Shown here: piece after piece, positions 20,062 to 31,426 of the stretch
Layout: each line of letters begins with the position of its first letter
Position numbering within the stretch: position 1 is the first letter of the stretch
NCBI GenBank assembly: GCA_032717465.1
Contig: CM064663.1
Coordinates: 13,761,489-13,825,488 of the forward strand
DNA: 64,000 bases
From: Coenobita brevimanus
Taxonomy: Eukaryota; Arthropoda; Malacostraca; Decapoda; Coenobitidae
Direction of reading: 5' to 3'
Translations under genes and position numbers: made by a program
The notes under the pieces: generated by a model
Database searches by the model: none
Seen by the model: the letters and a program-made list of their open reading frames with translations, nothing else
Told to the model about the DNA's origin: nothing

Positions 20062-20774
20062 TTTTTTTTTTTTTCCGAGGAAGAAGAAACCAAAGGCTGA
20101 GCCTGCATGAACGTTTCTTCCAAGGAAAAAAACAAAAACAATATAAAAGAGAGCCAAATTCAAGATTTATTCATTTTGAGATGCCTGGTCACACTGCATT
20201 TGAAAGACTGGAGATCATAGGAAGTAGGAAATACAGACAGAGGGAGACAGTTCCAGAGTTGACCTGTTGCATAAATGAAGGACTGGGAGTAATGGTTAAC
20301 TCTTGCATTAGAGAGTTGGACTGAAAAGGCATGAGAGTTTGTTGCTAGACGGGTGCCATGGGCCCATGGAAGAGGTGGAGGGATGCAAGCAGACAGTTCA
20401 GAGAAGCAGTGACCATTGAAATACCAATAGAAAAGAGATAAAGAGGTAACAGTTCGGCGAAGAGAAAGAGGTTGAAGGGAGCCAGAAGGAGGAGGAAAGT
20501 TGATGAAACGAAAAGTCTTTGACTCCACCCTATTGAAAAGAGCTGAATGTGGGGAGCCTCTCCACACATGAGAGTTGTACTCTAAACATGGGCGTATTAA
20601 GTCAGCAACTGTGCAGGGGTAAAAAGAGAACAAAGTTGGCTTAGCACACCCAATCTCTTGGAATCAGATTTTACAAGAGATGCTTTATAATCTTTCCAAG
20701 ACAAGTCCTGTGTGAATGAAACCCCAAGCATGTTCAAGGATGGTGCAGGATTGACCTGGATATTATTAAAAATT
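20062..20774 (-). mobile_element. LINE-A copy 2a, 5'-truncated
   Basis: The 3' end of a LINE-A copy on the minus strand, ending in a 13-base poly-A tail (T tract 20062-20074). Frames at 20160-20633 and 20597-20884 encode the C-terminal part of the RT protein (NARVNHYSQSFIYATGQLW; NMLGVSFTQDLSWKD). The upstream end is abrupt at about 20774, where it abuts the 3' end of copy 2b, as expected for 5' truncation during target-primed reverse transcription. Confidence 0.8.
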
Positions 20775-20884
20775 AGTTGTTGTTTTTTATGTGAGGAAGA
20801 AAGAACCGAAGGCCATGAGCCCGCAATAAGAGTTCCCTCCAAGAGAAAAACAAAATGCAAGAGAGAGCCAAATTCAAGATCCAT

Positions 20885-21628
20885 TCATTTCGAGATGCCT
20901 GGACACACTGCGTTTGAAAGACTGGAGATCATAGGCAGCAGGAAATACAGAGGGAGACAGTTCCAGAGTTGACCTGTTGCATAAATGAAGGACTGGGAGT
21001 AACTGTTAACTCTTGCATTAAAGAGTTGGACAGAAAAGGGATGAGAGCTTGCTGCTAGACGGGTGCTACGCGCCCATCGTAGAGGTGGAAGAATGCATGC
21101 AGACAATTCAGAGGAGCAGTAACCATTAAAGTAGCGATAGAAAAGAGAGAAAGATGCAACAGTGTGGCGAAGCGACAGAGGTTGAAGGGAGTCAGTAAGA
21201 GGAGGAGAGTTGATGAGACGAAAAGCCTTTGACTCCACCCTGTTGAAAAGAGCTGTGTGTGGAGAGCCTCCCCACACATGAGAGATGTATTCCACACAGG
21301 GGCGGATAAAACCCCTGTATAGAGTCAACAATTGTGCAGGGGTAAAGAAAGAACAGAGTCGGCTTAGCACACCTAATCTCTTGGAAGCAGATTTTACAAG
21401 AGATGTAATATGATCTTTCCAAGATATGTCCCGAGTAAATGAAACCCCAAGCATGTTCAAGGATGATGCAGGATTAAGCTGAATTTTGTTAAACATTAGT
21501 GGGTATACCTGTGGAAGATTTTGACAGGTTGATAGGTGTAAGAACTGAGTCTTAGATGCATTAAAAACAACCATATTATTTTTACCCCAGTCAGAGATAC
21601 GAGCCAAGTCAGATATTAGGTGTGCCAT
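20885..21628 (-). pseudogene. LINE-A reverse transcriptase C-terminal region
   Basis: A 247-codon open frame. It starts in the post-catalytic RT segment (AHLISDLARISDWG, FNASKTQFLHLS), followed by NMLGVSFTRDISWKDHI and RPCVEYISHVWGG, then the C-terminal domain ending in the ATGQLWNCLP motif. The catalytic YADD lies upstream in another frame at 21704-21715, so this is a fragment of a broken ORF2. Confidence 0.75.
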
Positions 21629-22591
21629 AGTCTCATCCCTTGTTTGTTGAAGTAACTGCTGAGATGGGCATTGCGAGAACTGAATGGAAAGGTGTAGGGT
21701 GGAGTCATCAGCGTATGATTGGATAGGATTAGACGCACAGCTTAGACGATCATTGATGAATATAAGGAAGAGAGTTGGTGATAGGACAGAGCCCTGACGA
21801 ACACCACTGTTGATAGATCTAGGAGAAGAACGATGGCCGTCTACAACAGTAGCTATTAAACGAGCAGAAAGGAAGCTAGAGATGAAGGCACAGATAGAAG
21901 GATAGAAACTGTAAGAGGGCAGTTTGGAAATTAAAGTTTTATGCCAGACTTGATAGAAAGCCTTTAAGATGTCAAAGGCAGTGGCAAAGCTTTTGGCGAA
22001 GTCCCGAAATGAGGATGACCATGAGTCTGAAAGATAGGTGAGAAGATCGCCAGTGGAGTGTCCCTGACGGAAGCCATACTGACCATCAGAAAGAAGATTG
22101 TTATAGGAAAGATGCTTTAAATTTTACTGTTGAAAATCGAATCGAAAATTTTTGAGACGCAGGATGTTAAAGCAATGGGACGATAGTTAGAGGGTTGGGA
22201 ATGGACACCCTTGTTTGGGACTGGCTGAATGAAAGCAAACTTCCTGCAAGAAGGAAAGGTACAAGTGGAAAGACAAAGACGAAAGAGTTTACCTAAGCAG
22301 GGTGTAAGCACACAACCACAGTTCTTGAGGAAAACAGGAGGGACTCCATCAGGCCCATGCCTTGTTAGTATTGAGGCCAGTGATGGCAGAAAATGCATCA
22401 GCTGAAGAAATTTTAATGTCAGTCATGAGGAAGTCAGAGGGGGGAAGTGATGGAGGAACAGCACCGGAATCTTCTAAGGTGGAATTGGAGGAGAAAGTCT
22501 GAAAGAAAAGAGATCTGCTTTATCAGTAGAAGAAAGAGCTAAAAAGCCATCAGAGTAGAAAAGAGGAGGGAAGGATGATGAGGTAAAGTTG

Positions 22592-23674
22592 TTATAAAGG
22601 ATTTTTGGCAAGATGCCAGAAGGAGCGGGAAGAATTTGAGTTGGAGAGTTGATAGAATTTAGTACGGATGAAATTATTTTTAGCAGAACGAAGAACAGAC
22701 TTAGCACGATTCCGGGCAGAAACATAAAAAAGATGTGATTCAGGGGTGGATTGGCTCCAGTACCTCTTATAGGCCCTCTCCTTGTTGCGGACAGCATTAG
22801 AACAAGCGTGATTAAACTCAGGCTTTCTTGCATTAGTCAAAGGATATGAGAAAGGAATGTATGCTTCCATGCCTGAGAGAATGACCTCCGTAATGCGCAA
22901 GGTACACTCAGATGGCTCCCGGCCATGGAAGCAATAACCATGCCAGGGAAAATCGAAGAAGTACCGCCTTAGGGCCTCCCAATCCACAGCTCCAAAGTGC
23001 CACAGACGACGTCTCTTTGGAAGGTCCACAGGCTGTACTGGAGTGATTGGACAGGTTAAGGTAACAAGGTTATGATCGGAGGAGCCCAATGGAGAGAAAA
23101 CATTAACAGTGTAGGCAAAAGGATTAGTTGTAAGGAAGAGGCCAAGTATGTTGGAGCTCTCTCCAAGATGGTCAGGGAAACGGGTAGGGTGCTGTACAAG
23201 CTGCATTAGGTCATTTAGGATAGAAAAGATGAAGGCTTGTTTACCAGGTGGATCAGTGAATGGAGAGGAGAGCCAAAGGTGGTGGTGAACATTGAAATCT
23301 CCTAGAATGAAGATTTCAGAGAAAGGAGAAATGGATAGAATGTGTTCCATGGTAGAATTAAGATACTTGAAGAATTTTTGATAGTCAGTAGAATTAGGAG
23401 ATAAGTAAACAGCGCAGATATATTTAGTCAGAGAATGACAAGAGAGCTGAGGCCAGACAGCAGAGAATTCAGAAGAATCAAGTTCAGGAACACGAGAGCA
23501 AGATAGGTCGTTGCATACATATACGCAATGATAATGAACAGGAGTGGTACGATGGTGACTGCAGCACTGTTTAGGGTGTTTGAGTAGATTTACACTTTTT
23601 GTAGACTGGTACTGTAGGACTGGTAGTGCTAGCAATTTATTTAAAATTTTGATTAGAAATTCTTTGTGAGGCAC
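22592..23674 (-). pseudogene. LINE-A ORF2 N-terminus: APE-type endonuclease and RT start
   Basis: A 360-codon frame. The endonuclease shows ILGDFNVHHHLW (catalytic Asp/Asn) near residue 120 and GSSDHNLV (catalytic Asp-His) near residue 200. The expected first motifs of the fold are missing or mutated upstream. The C-terminal part (RNRAKSVLRSAKNNF, SFWHLAK) is the linker before the RT palm. The enzyme nicks target DNA to prime reverse transcription. The frame ends in a shift near 22600. Confidence 0.75.
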
Positions 23675-23927
23675 AGGAAGCTGAAAAGGGTTGCGTGAGC
23701 TGAGACGAATGATTAGAAAAGATTAGAATGTTTAAGTGTTGAAAAAGGGTGGGTTTAGTACACAAGGTCAAGATTAGTATAAGCTTGGCAAAGGATTTAA
23801 TCAATTTTATATTTATGGCAAATAAGAAAAAAGTAAGCATGTGCCACTTTCAAATACATGGTGTCCTACAACAAAAACACAAATTAGAATTTTTGCATTA
23901 GAGGTACAGTGTTCGTTGTTGAATAAC

Positions 23928-24167
23928 TTGCCGTTTGTCAGATGCTGAGGATTCATCATTTATGACCAAGGTGTTCATCATGGAAAATGTCCAGTGGGAA
24001 ATGAGCAGATCCCCGAGGTCTTTCCTGGGCAGGCAGGTGACCACTAGGAGCCTTGTCGACCACACCAGGAGACGTCCATTGAGGGACCAATCGGCGAAAG
24101 CAGTGAGGAAGGCTGGGTCGTCACTCACCACAACCACCATCACGCACCACGACACCTGCCGCAGCTG
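23928..24167 (-). CDS. Ionotropic-receptor-like exon (host gene)
   Basis: A 240-base (80-codon) exon candidate, phase 0 at both ends: acceptor CAG just upstream at 24168-24170 and donor GT at 23926-23927. The translation (SWCVMVVVVSDDPAFLTAF, WSLNGRLLVWSTRLLVVT, HWTFSMMNTLVIND) resembles the amino-terminal region of the large decapod family of variant ionotropic receptors, chemosensory ligand-gated channels related to glutamate receptors. No transmembrane or ligand-binding core is encoded here; further exons would lie to the left, beyond the LINE insertions, and I could not find them. It could be a pseudogene fragment. Confidence 0.6.
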
Positions 24168-24512
24168 CTGACGTCACCATGGCACAAGTTAGCTGTGTGA
24201 CCTACCTGCCTCAGCAGTAATGAGGTTGACCAACCCACCTCAGCAGTTCAGTGAGAGTGACCTACTCCCCTCTGCACTAATGTGAAAGTGACCTATACGC
24301 CTCACTAGTAATGTGAGAATAACCTACCCACCTCATCAGTAACGTGAGGGTGAACTACCCTCATAAGCAGTAATGTGAGAATGGCAAACCCACCTCAGTA
24401 ATAATAAGAGAATACCTGACAGCCTCAAGACTAATGTGAGAGTGACCTACCCGCCACAACAGAAGTGTTAGAGTGACCTTCCCACCTGAGCAAATGAATG
24501 TAAGTGACCTAC
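24168..24512 (-). repeat. Putative intron made of a degenerate tandem repeat
   Basis: Between the two exon candidates. From about 24190 to 24510 a unit of roughly 40-45 bases recurs about eight times, with the words CCTCAGCAGTAATGTGAGA and GTGACCTACCC in varying forms. It has no open frame. If the exons are real, the whole intron is a minisatellite. Confidence 0.5.
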
Positions 24513-24607
24513 CCGACGAGCCTGGCTGACCACTGTGGAGAGCTGTGCCTGCGTCACGTTAGTGTCCTGGCCGTCCACACCCACCTCGAACACACCCACA
24601 CCCCGTG
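24513..24607 (-). CDS. Upstream exon of the ionotropic-receptor-like gene
   Basis: A 95-base candidate exon with acceptor AG at 24608-24609 and donor GGGTAGGT at its end (GT at 24511-24512). It stays open in the frame that joins in phase with the 23928-24167 exon and encodes VGVFEVGVDGQDTNVTQAQL and SQARR, again like the N-terminal domain of decapod ionotropic receptors. It is short, so the exact start is uncertain. Confidence 0.45.
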
Positions 24608-24734
24608 CTGCTCCAACATCACCAATACTCTAATAAAAAGCAGTATATAATTGTGCGGAGTAAATTAGTTTTCATAGAGTTAAGATGCCAGGGAGGAACA
24701 TGTATTATTACTTTAAAGTTTCATATTAATTATC

Positions 24735-26450
24735 CATCTGTCTATAGCCAGAGGTTTCAATTCCGCAAGGGAAGGCAACAGACAAATTGGTTCCATGTTG
24801 CTCTGTTCCCGGCCATTTTGCTGACTTCCCCCAGCTCTAACCTCCTCGCTCATATACCTCTCCACTCCATCCCTCCATCTCATTCTTGGTCTCCCCCTCC
24901 ATCTCACTCACAGACACTCTCCTCGTGAGGCTCTCGTTCCACATCCAAACCACCTCAGTTTATTTCTCCTAACGCTTTTTATCCCATCCACATCCACACC
25001 ACAACGCTCTCCACATGCTCCTCTCAAATAACTCATTTCCGCTGCTCTCACTCTTGACTTGTGCCTTTCCAAAAAGCTTCAAGCTTCACTTCCATGTGTT
25101 AAAGCTGGTATCACAGTCCTATCATGCAGAGGCTTTTTTGTCTCCATGTTCACTTCTCTGTTCCATATCAGTGCTTTCTAAGAATCAGGGACTTTCCTTC
25201 CCTGTTGCACCTTTTCATGGACTTCATCCTCCAGATTTCCATCCTTACTCATCACACTACTCATGTACTTAAAAAAAAAAAAAAAAAAAAAACACACATT
25301 TTCCATTTCCTCATCATCCAGCCTCACTGTGCATTCAGTGACTTCTTTTCTCTCGAAGACCACAGCTTTACTCTTCCTTTCATTCACCTTTAGATTCCGT
25401 TTCTTACACATTCTCCCAAACTCAGTCACCAAGCCTTGTAATTACCCTTCGTCGGCATTTAACAATACAGTATTATCTCCAGACAACAGAATACAAAGTT
25501 TCCAAACGCTGCCCTCTCTCATTAGGACCTCTCTAACATCCACTGCCCTACTTTGTATCTCTTTTATAACTCCATCCATATACAGATTGAACTGCCATTG
25601 ATACATGATAAATCTTTGTTTCAGTCCAACATTCAGTCAGAAAAAATATACTCAGTTCACCATTCACACGTACTACAGTCTTAGCGCCCTCATTATGGAA
25701 TTCAGCAGCTTCCCACTTACTCCATATATCCTTAAGATTTTCCACATCCCTAGTCCATCCACTCAGCCATATGCCTTCTCCAGATCGATGGAGGTCATAT
25801 ACAATTTCTTTCCCTTTGTAGAAACTTTTCCACCGATGATCTTAGGACTAATGTCTGATCTACGCAACGCCATCTCTTCCTAAAACCTCCCTGTTCTTCT
25901 CTAACTCATTTCTCTGTTATATCTCTAACTCTGTCTCAATAACAATCCTTCCATATAATGTTCATGTTACACGTAGAAGAAAAATGCCACTATGATTACC
26001 ACACACTTCGTTTTCCCATTTTCCTTTATACAGGGGAATAGATATTCCTGACTTCTAATCCTCCAGGACTCTGCCTTCCTACCAAGCCAATCTGCACATC
26101 TTCCATATCCATTTCACTAATATCTCTCCCCCATGCTTCACCATTTCGCCACACACTTTATCATTTCCTGGGGTTTCCCCATTTTCACTTTCATCATTCC
26201 TTTCACCACTTCTAATGTACTGATCACTTCGTCCCTTACCTCCCTCCTCGTCCCAGCTACTCCCCGGCCACTTATACTCACACCAGTTTCATTCCCTGTG
26301 TTAACAGATCCTTAAAGTGTTCTCTCAATCTGTTCACTTCTTCTCCCTTCACCACTAACAATCAGTCATTTTTATCTTCCACTCCCTTACTTTCCTCTTT
26401 ATCACATTGTCTCTCTTTACCTCCTTCCTAATTATCAAGGTATTTATTAC
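24735..26450 (-). mobile_element. LINE-C copy, RTE-like, strongly decayed
   Basis: Minus-strand copy of the RTE-like LINE at 52127-55310. Matching pieces are the 3' region (24840-25010, with the VERYMSEE region), TEFGRMCKKRNLKVNERKSK (25360-25430), the RT active-site neighbourhood (25450-25600) and the RT fingers region to about 26400. A 26-base A tract (25268-25293) has expanded where the full copy has only AAACG. The tail end at 24735 is a degenerate CATCTGTCTAT, the decayed tetranucleotide tail of this family. Confidence 0.75.
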
Positions 26451-26773
26451 AGTACAGTAATGTCTTTGATAAAAGAAAACATTGTTCTCTGTGCATTATT
26501 GAGTACCAAGGGAAACTTTCAGTGTTAAAATTCGGTTTTAGCTGTGAGACCATCGCATTGGTAATGAACTGAGATAACAAAGTATGGATCTCATCCAGTA
26601 CTGGAGCCTAATTAAAGTCCATCTTTCCTGTTACCTTTAATATGGTGCTGTTTGCTACTAAGTTGTCCGTGAGCACCATTGGAAAACAACTGCCTTGTAG
26701 CCAAGTTTCCAACACTGATCCAACCATCGGTACCGATTCCCACAGACGATCCCTAGAATCTGTAATGAAATAA

Positions 26774-26774
<1 letters not shown>
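26451..26774. other. Nothing recognised
   Basis: About 320 bases without a frame, repeat or match to other parts of the window. It lies between the decayed LINE-C copy and the microsatellite at 26775. Confidence 0.4.
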
Positions 26775-26804
<30 letters not shown>

Positions 26805-26807
26805 TGC

Positions 26808-26900
<93 letters not shown>
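26775..26900. repeat. Compound microsatellite (CT)n-(AT)n
   Basis: A CT run (about 26777-26803) is followed, after CTTGCTTA, by about 45 AT dinucleotides (26811-26900). It sits just beyond the 3' end of LINE-B. Confidence 0.95.
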
Positions 26901-26903
<3 letters not shown>

Positions 26904-26929
26904 AATAACAGAACAGGGGAAGGAAAAAC

Positions 26930-29590
26930 AAATTAAAATAATAATCCATACACCAGATTACTGGTGTTCTCTGTTCATAAAATATCTGTAACAGTTAGAC
27001 TTGAACAGCTGTAGGTTGAAGTTAGGAGGGAAAAAACTCTTGGGAAGTGAGTTCCAAAGAGATGCAGTACGGGGAATAAAAGAATTCTGATAGGCAGAAG
27101 TTCTGCAATATGGCTGAGTGACATTCCAGTCATGAGCGCTACCAGATGACCGTGTAGGATTAGGGAAGGCATGGAGAGGTGGCACCATGGACGCAACTTC
27201 GTCTGAGCATTTGCCATAAAAATATCTGTAAAATAATGCTAGGGAGGCAACATTCCTTCTTACTTGCAGGGGACATAGTTTATTTGTAATGGCAGGGCTG
27301 TTAATAATTCTAACAGCCTTGTTCTGATTCTTGTCTTAATGTTTTAATGCAACCTCTCCACATCCATTCCACAAGAGTGAGCAATATTCAAGCTGACAGC
27401 GCACATGACTCTTATAAATTACAGCTAATGGTCGTCAGTGAAGAAGTTATGCACTCTGTACATTAGTCCAAGTTTCTTTGAGGCAGTTTTAGCAAGTGAT
27501 CTAACATGAGAGGTCCAGCTGAGGGCACTGAAAAGTGAGACGCCGAGAATTTCAATACTTCTGGAGATGGGAATATTAGTAGTACTGAAGGTAATATACG
27601 AATCTGGCAATATCTGTTTGTTAGTGAATTGTATATATTTATTTTACTAGCATTAAATGAGACAAGGTTGTTTTGTATCAATACACTGATCGTAGATAGG
27701 TCTTGATATATGGAGATGTCTGTAATGAGTCGAGAGGTAGAGATATTAGATTTTGTAACCGGGTGTCTGAGTGTGAATGAACTATGTAGTGTTGATTCAG
27801 CTGCATATGAGTGAATGGGATTGTGGGTGACAGATAAGAGACTATTAATATGAACGCCGGCTCGCCGGCGTTAGTTGAGTGGAAATTGGAATATACATCA
27901 TCTACTTTTACTCCTATTTTCCTGTCACTGAGATATGAGGAAATCAAAGGAACAAAAGACGTTAGTCCATAGCAAGGAAGTTTGGAAGGCATGGGACAGT
28001 ACCATACTGTATCGAAAGCTTTAGAAATATCAAGGGCTACTGCTTGAGTTTCTCCACGTAGGTCAGTTGATTGATGGATGGTATGCGTTAGGAGACTATG
28101 TCAATGGTGGATCTTGCATTGCGAAAAACATATTGTCTATCACTAATTAACTTGTTGGATTCAATATGTTTAACAATGTGCTCATTAAAGTTTCAAATAC
28201 CTTACCAAGAGAAGATGTGACTGCTATTGGTCTGTAATCAGAGGGGTCAGAGGAACTTCCTTTCTTCGGAACTGGGTGAATATTGGCTTCTTTCATGAAT
28301 TTGGGAATGAAGAAGTACGTATGCATAGTCTGAATAATTTAGCTGGAACAGAGGCAAGTTCAGGGGAACACTTTTTCAAAACAATCGGCGGAATTCCATC
28401 TGGGCCTGGAGCTTTGTTTGTAGGTAAATTGTCTAGGATGGATTTTACGTATCTTCTCTGTATTTTAAGGGGAACAATCTCGGGAGAGTCAAGTTCTAAT
28501 ACTGGGATGTTCTGGCTTGCATCGTCCATGGTAGAATTTCTGGCAAATGTACTGGCAAAGATATCTGCTTTCGCACGTGGGTCATTTGCAATGTTCCCAC
28601 CTGAAGATTTTAGCGGGGGAATGGATGATGACTTGTTATAATTATTACTGAAAGAGTTAAGAGTTGACCAAAATATTCTATTGTCATTAGGGATGTTAAG
28701 TAAGTTTGATGCGCGCTTTTGAAGAAAGTTGGATTTAACTAGATTTATTACAGCTTTTGCATGATTTCTAGCAGTTTTAAATTCAAAGAGTGATTCAGAT
28801 GTTTTTGATTTTTAAGTAAGAGTTATATGCTAATGACTTTTGGGCTGTTGCTCTGGCACAGTTGCCATCAAACCATTTTGGAGAGTTCGATCTCTTAGTG
28901 AACTGCTGACTTGGTATGAATAAATCCATACCAGTTAGTATTAAGCCGCAAATGTGGGACTGGGTAGAATTGGGATCACTAGAGAAGAAAAACTACCATG
29001 GAATGTCAGCAAGATAATTTCTAAATCCATCCCAGTCTGCCCTATCAAATTGCCATAGGGTCATCCTGAGAGGTTCAGAATGGGGAGGTGTGGGAGGGTT
29101 AACTAATGAGGCTTTGATGAGATTGTGGTCAGAGGATCCAAGTGGTGACAGTACCTCTATCCTGTATTGATCTCGATTATTTGTCAAGAATAAATCCAAG
29201 GGATGGACATCATGGTCAAGATTATCAGGTATTCTGGTTGGTTGCTTTACCAGCTGGGTGAGACTAAATGATTCTGCAAACAGCTCGCACTCTTGACCAG
29301 CGTCGTCAGTCCTGGCAGAATGCAATAACAATTCAACATTATGTATGTTAAAATCACCCAAAATGCTAATTTCGGTGCTAAGGGCAAGGTTAAGGTTACT
29401 CAACTGTGTGGATATGGAATCAAATGCACTGGGTTCTGAAGATGCATTGAGGGAGCGATAGACTACACAGATATATTTGGTAATATTTTGACAATTTAGT
29501 TTATACAATGAGTAACCAAAACTGGATAAAACGAAGTTTATAATTGTGTTTGGAGGATACATGCATGAAATTAAATTTGGGAGACAGATC
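26930..29590 (-). mobile_element. LINE-B, second jockey-like LINE, decayed
   Basis: Minus strand, about 2.6 kb. The 28993-29562 frame holds the endonuclease (ILGDFNIHNVELL; SPLGSSDHNLI); 28293-28529 holds the RT start (GPDGIPPIVLKKCSPEL); 27425-27681 corresponds to the post-catalytic segment; 26958-27188 holds the C-terminal motif (SFIPRTASLWNSLPKSFFP). It is related to LINE-A but clearly a different family (C-terminal domain with only distant similarity). Broken by many stops. The upstream end meets BEL/Pao sequence at about 29600, so it probably inserted into that element. Confidence 0.75.
28993..29562 (-). pseudogene. LINE-B endonuclease fragment
   Basis: A 189-codon open frame with the APE-type motifs ILGDFNIH and GSSDHN and a conserved central run (LVKQPTRIPDNL, LDLFLTNN). 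The N-terminal part of the endonuclease is missing and the RT part is in other frames, so this is a remnant. Confidence 0.7.
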
Positions 29591-29599
29591 TTTAATAGT

Positions 29600-31009
29600 C
29601 TTCACGAAAGGAATTTTACTGTTTTCCTTTCCTGCCCAGTAAAGACAAATCTCACTGTCAGTCCATATACTGAGTATCAAGAGTAATGGTTATATACCTG
29701 GCCAATTTGGTTCCTATTTCTATGAAAGCCAATTCCATTTGAGGTAGGGTTCTTCCTCTCAATGGCGCAACTCAGGCTTTGGACATAATACTCTTACTAT
29801 CCTCTCCTGTTGCACAATAAGCTACAGCTCCATAGGCCCTTTGAGAAGCATCACAAAATATGTGTAAGACTTCTCATTACTGTTTATTTTCCTGGGATTT
29901 CATATGCTTGAAGTGGTTTCAAACCCCTTTCTAATCTGTTCCCATTGTTCCACATATGTCTTACCTAGTTCAGAGTCCCAGTCTAACTTTTCTCGCCAAG
30001 CCTCCTGTACTAAACATTTGCCCCTAATAACTATAGGGCTGACCAACCCTAATGGGTCAAATAACATGGAGACCTGACTTAACAAGGACCTCTTGGCGAG
30101 AGTGACATCAGAGAACTTAACTGGTTTCAAACTTATTACATCAGCTGTTGTATCCCAGTTAAGACCTAACACATTTTGAATTTTGGGAATGTCAGAATCT
30201 GATAGTCTTCTTGTATTTTATTCCTCAAAAGCTGTGAATTTGTATTCCAGGTCTGTAACTGCAAATTTGCCCTCCCACATTCGGAATTGGCTACTTCATA
30301 AGCCTTCAATGCTTCCGATTCTGTATCAGCAACACATTGCAAATTATCCATGTACAAAGTCTGCCCTATTTCTGGGCTTTTGGCATTTTTAAAATGATGT
30401 TTGAAAGTGTTGCAAAGTAGGAGAGGACTAGCACAAGAGCCAGAGAGCACCGATCGGAAACAGTAACTTTTCAATGGACTATCCTCATTTTGAGGATCAT
30501 GAGGCCAGAGGAATTTTGTAAATTTCCTATCCTCCTGTCTCAGTTCTGTTCTGAGAAAAGCCTTACTAATGTCTGCTTCATAATAACAAGGTTTCTCTCT
30601 AAATCTTAATAACACATTCCCTAGCTTCTCTGTTAGTGTAGGTTCAGAGTAGAAGCAATCGTTCAAGCTAGCTGATTTCTTGGACACTTTATTACTACAA
30701 CTGAATACTATCCTTATGGGAGTAGTTACTGAATCCTTGCTTACAGCATGATGTGGTAAGTAATGTCCTTCTTTGTGGTTAACATGGAATTCTAGCTCAT
30801 CTACAAAGTTATTCTTCAATTGATCTTTTTTAATATTATCATATATGGTTAGATGTCCTGGTTTATCTCTCAACTTCCTTAGAAGAGAATTTAAATGAGC
30901 CTTAGCTGCTTGGTAATTTGTTGTTAACTCCGAATGGTTTAGTTCCCATGGTAATCCTACCCAATACTGTCCATCCTTAAAATACCCAGACTGATTATAC
31001 AAATCTAAG
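29600..31009 (-). pseudogene. BEL/Pao reverse transcriptase and RNase H start
   Basis: Minus-strand RT of a BEL/Pao element, mostly in the frame 30166-30993. Motifs are PIRIVFSCSNKVSKKSASLND, YEADISKAFL, FRSVLSGSCASP, and the catalytic site TLYMDNLQCVAD, in which the usual YVDD reads YMDN: the second Asp is replaced by Asn. RT continues at 29900-30172 (KRSLLSQVSMLFDPLGL), and a degenerate RNase H start follows near 29800-29870. Upstream it is cut at 31009 by the I-clade LINE and resumes at 45909. The integrase and 3' LTR are not found to the left. Confidence 0.8.
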
Positions 31010-31426
31010 CCCCCCCGTGGGCAGCCACCTTGTCGTGGTGGGGGGGGCTTGCGTGCCCCTGTGATCCCACAAGCCTGCCCGTGGATGTAACGACATCCGG
31101 CAGGGTCTCCCACGCGGGTGGGGTTGTGGGTGAGGGGTCTGACTAAGCACTGCCCAAAACGTAGGTTACCCGTAAGGGTCATCGGTGCTGCCCTCCAGAG
31201 GGATCGCCTCGGTGCTGTACCGAGTTGGTTGGTTGGGTGTCTGGGCTGGGGGGTGTTGGGGAAGGGGGTCTTTGCACTGGTGGGAGCGAACTTTCGCATC
31301 ACAGGGTGTCCTTTGGGGACACCCTCTGGGGACGAGGTACCCTGCTCCTATCAGACCGCACTCGGTCCCCTCACTCCCTGGTAGGCGGTTTCCCTTGGCT
31401 CCTGGTGCCAATTCATATTTACTAGA
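31010..31426 (+). promoter_or_regulatory. I-clade LINE 5' UTR
   Basis: A GC-rich leader starting in a C run followed by TGGGCAGCCACCTTGTCGTGG. Internal promoters of I and jockey elements lie in this region; none can be shown here. The start is fixed by the 16 bp target duplication, so the element appears full length at its 5' end. The start codon of ORF1 follows at 31427. Confidence 0.6.

Larger units (their letters stand above)
20775..23840 (-). mobile_element. LINE-A copy 2b, jockey/CR1-like, longest copy
   Basis: Minus-strand LINE of about 3.07 kb, 5'-truncated in the endonuclease domain. From 5' to 3' it has an endonuclease-containing frame (22592-23674), RT fragments (GPDGVPPVFLKNCG and NYRPIALTS at 22117-22398; SYADDSTL at 21704-21715), a clean C-terminal frame (20885-21628) and a short poly-A end (T run near 20783). 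Frames are broken between 21629 and 22591. It is the reference for the other LINE-A pieces in the window. Confidence 0.85.

Noticed and set aside
25263..25601. Plus-strand frame with a poly-Lys run
   Set aside because: Translation of the A tract 25268-25293 and antisense of a decayed LINE-C copy.
30994..31302. Extension of the BEL RT frame to a start at 31302
   Set aside because: The part upstream of 31009 is I-clade LINE leader read through on the minus strand by chance; the true upstream BEL sequence is at 45909, across the target duplication.
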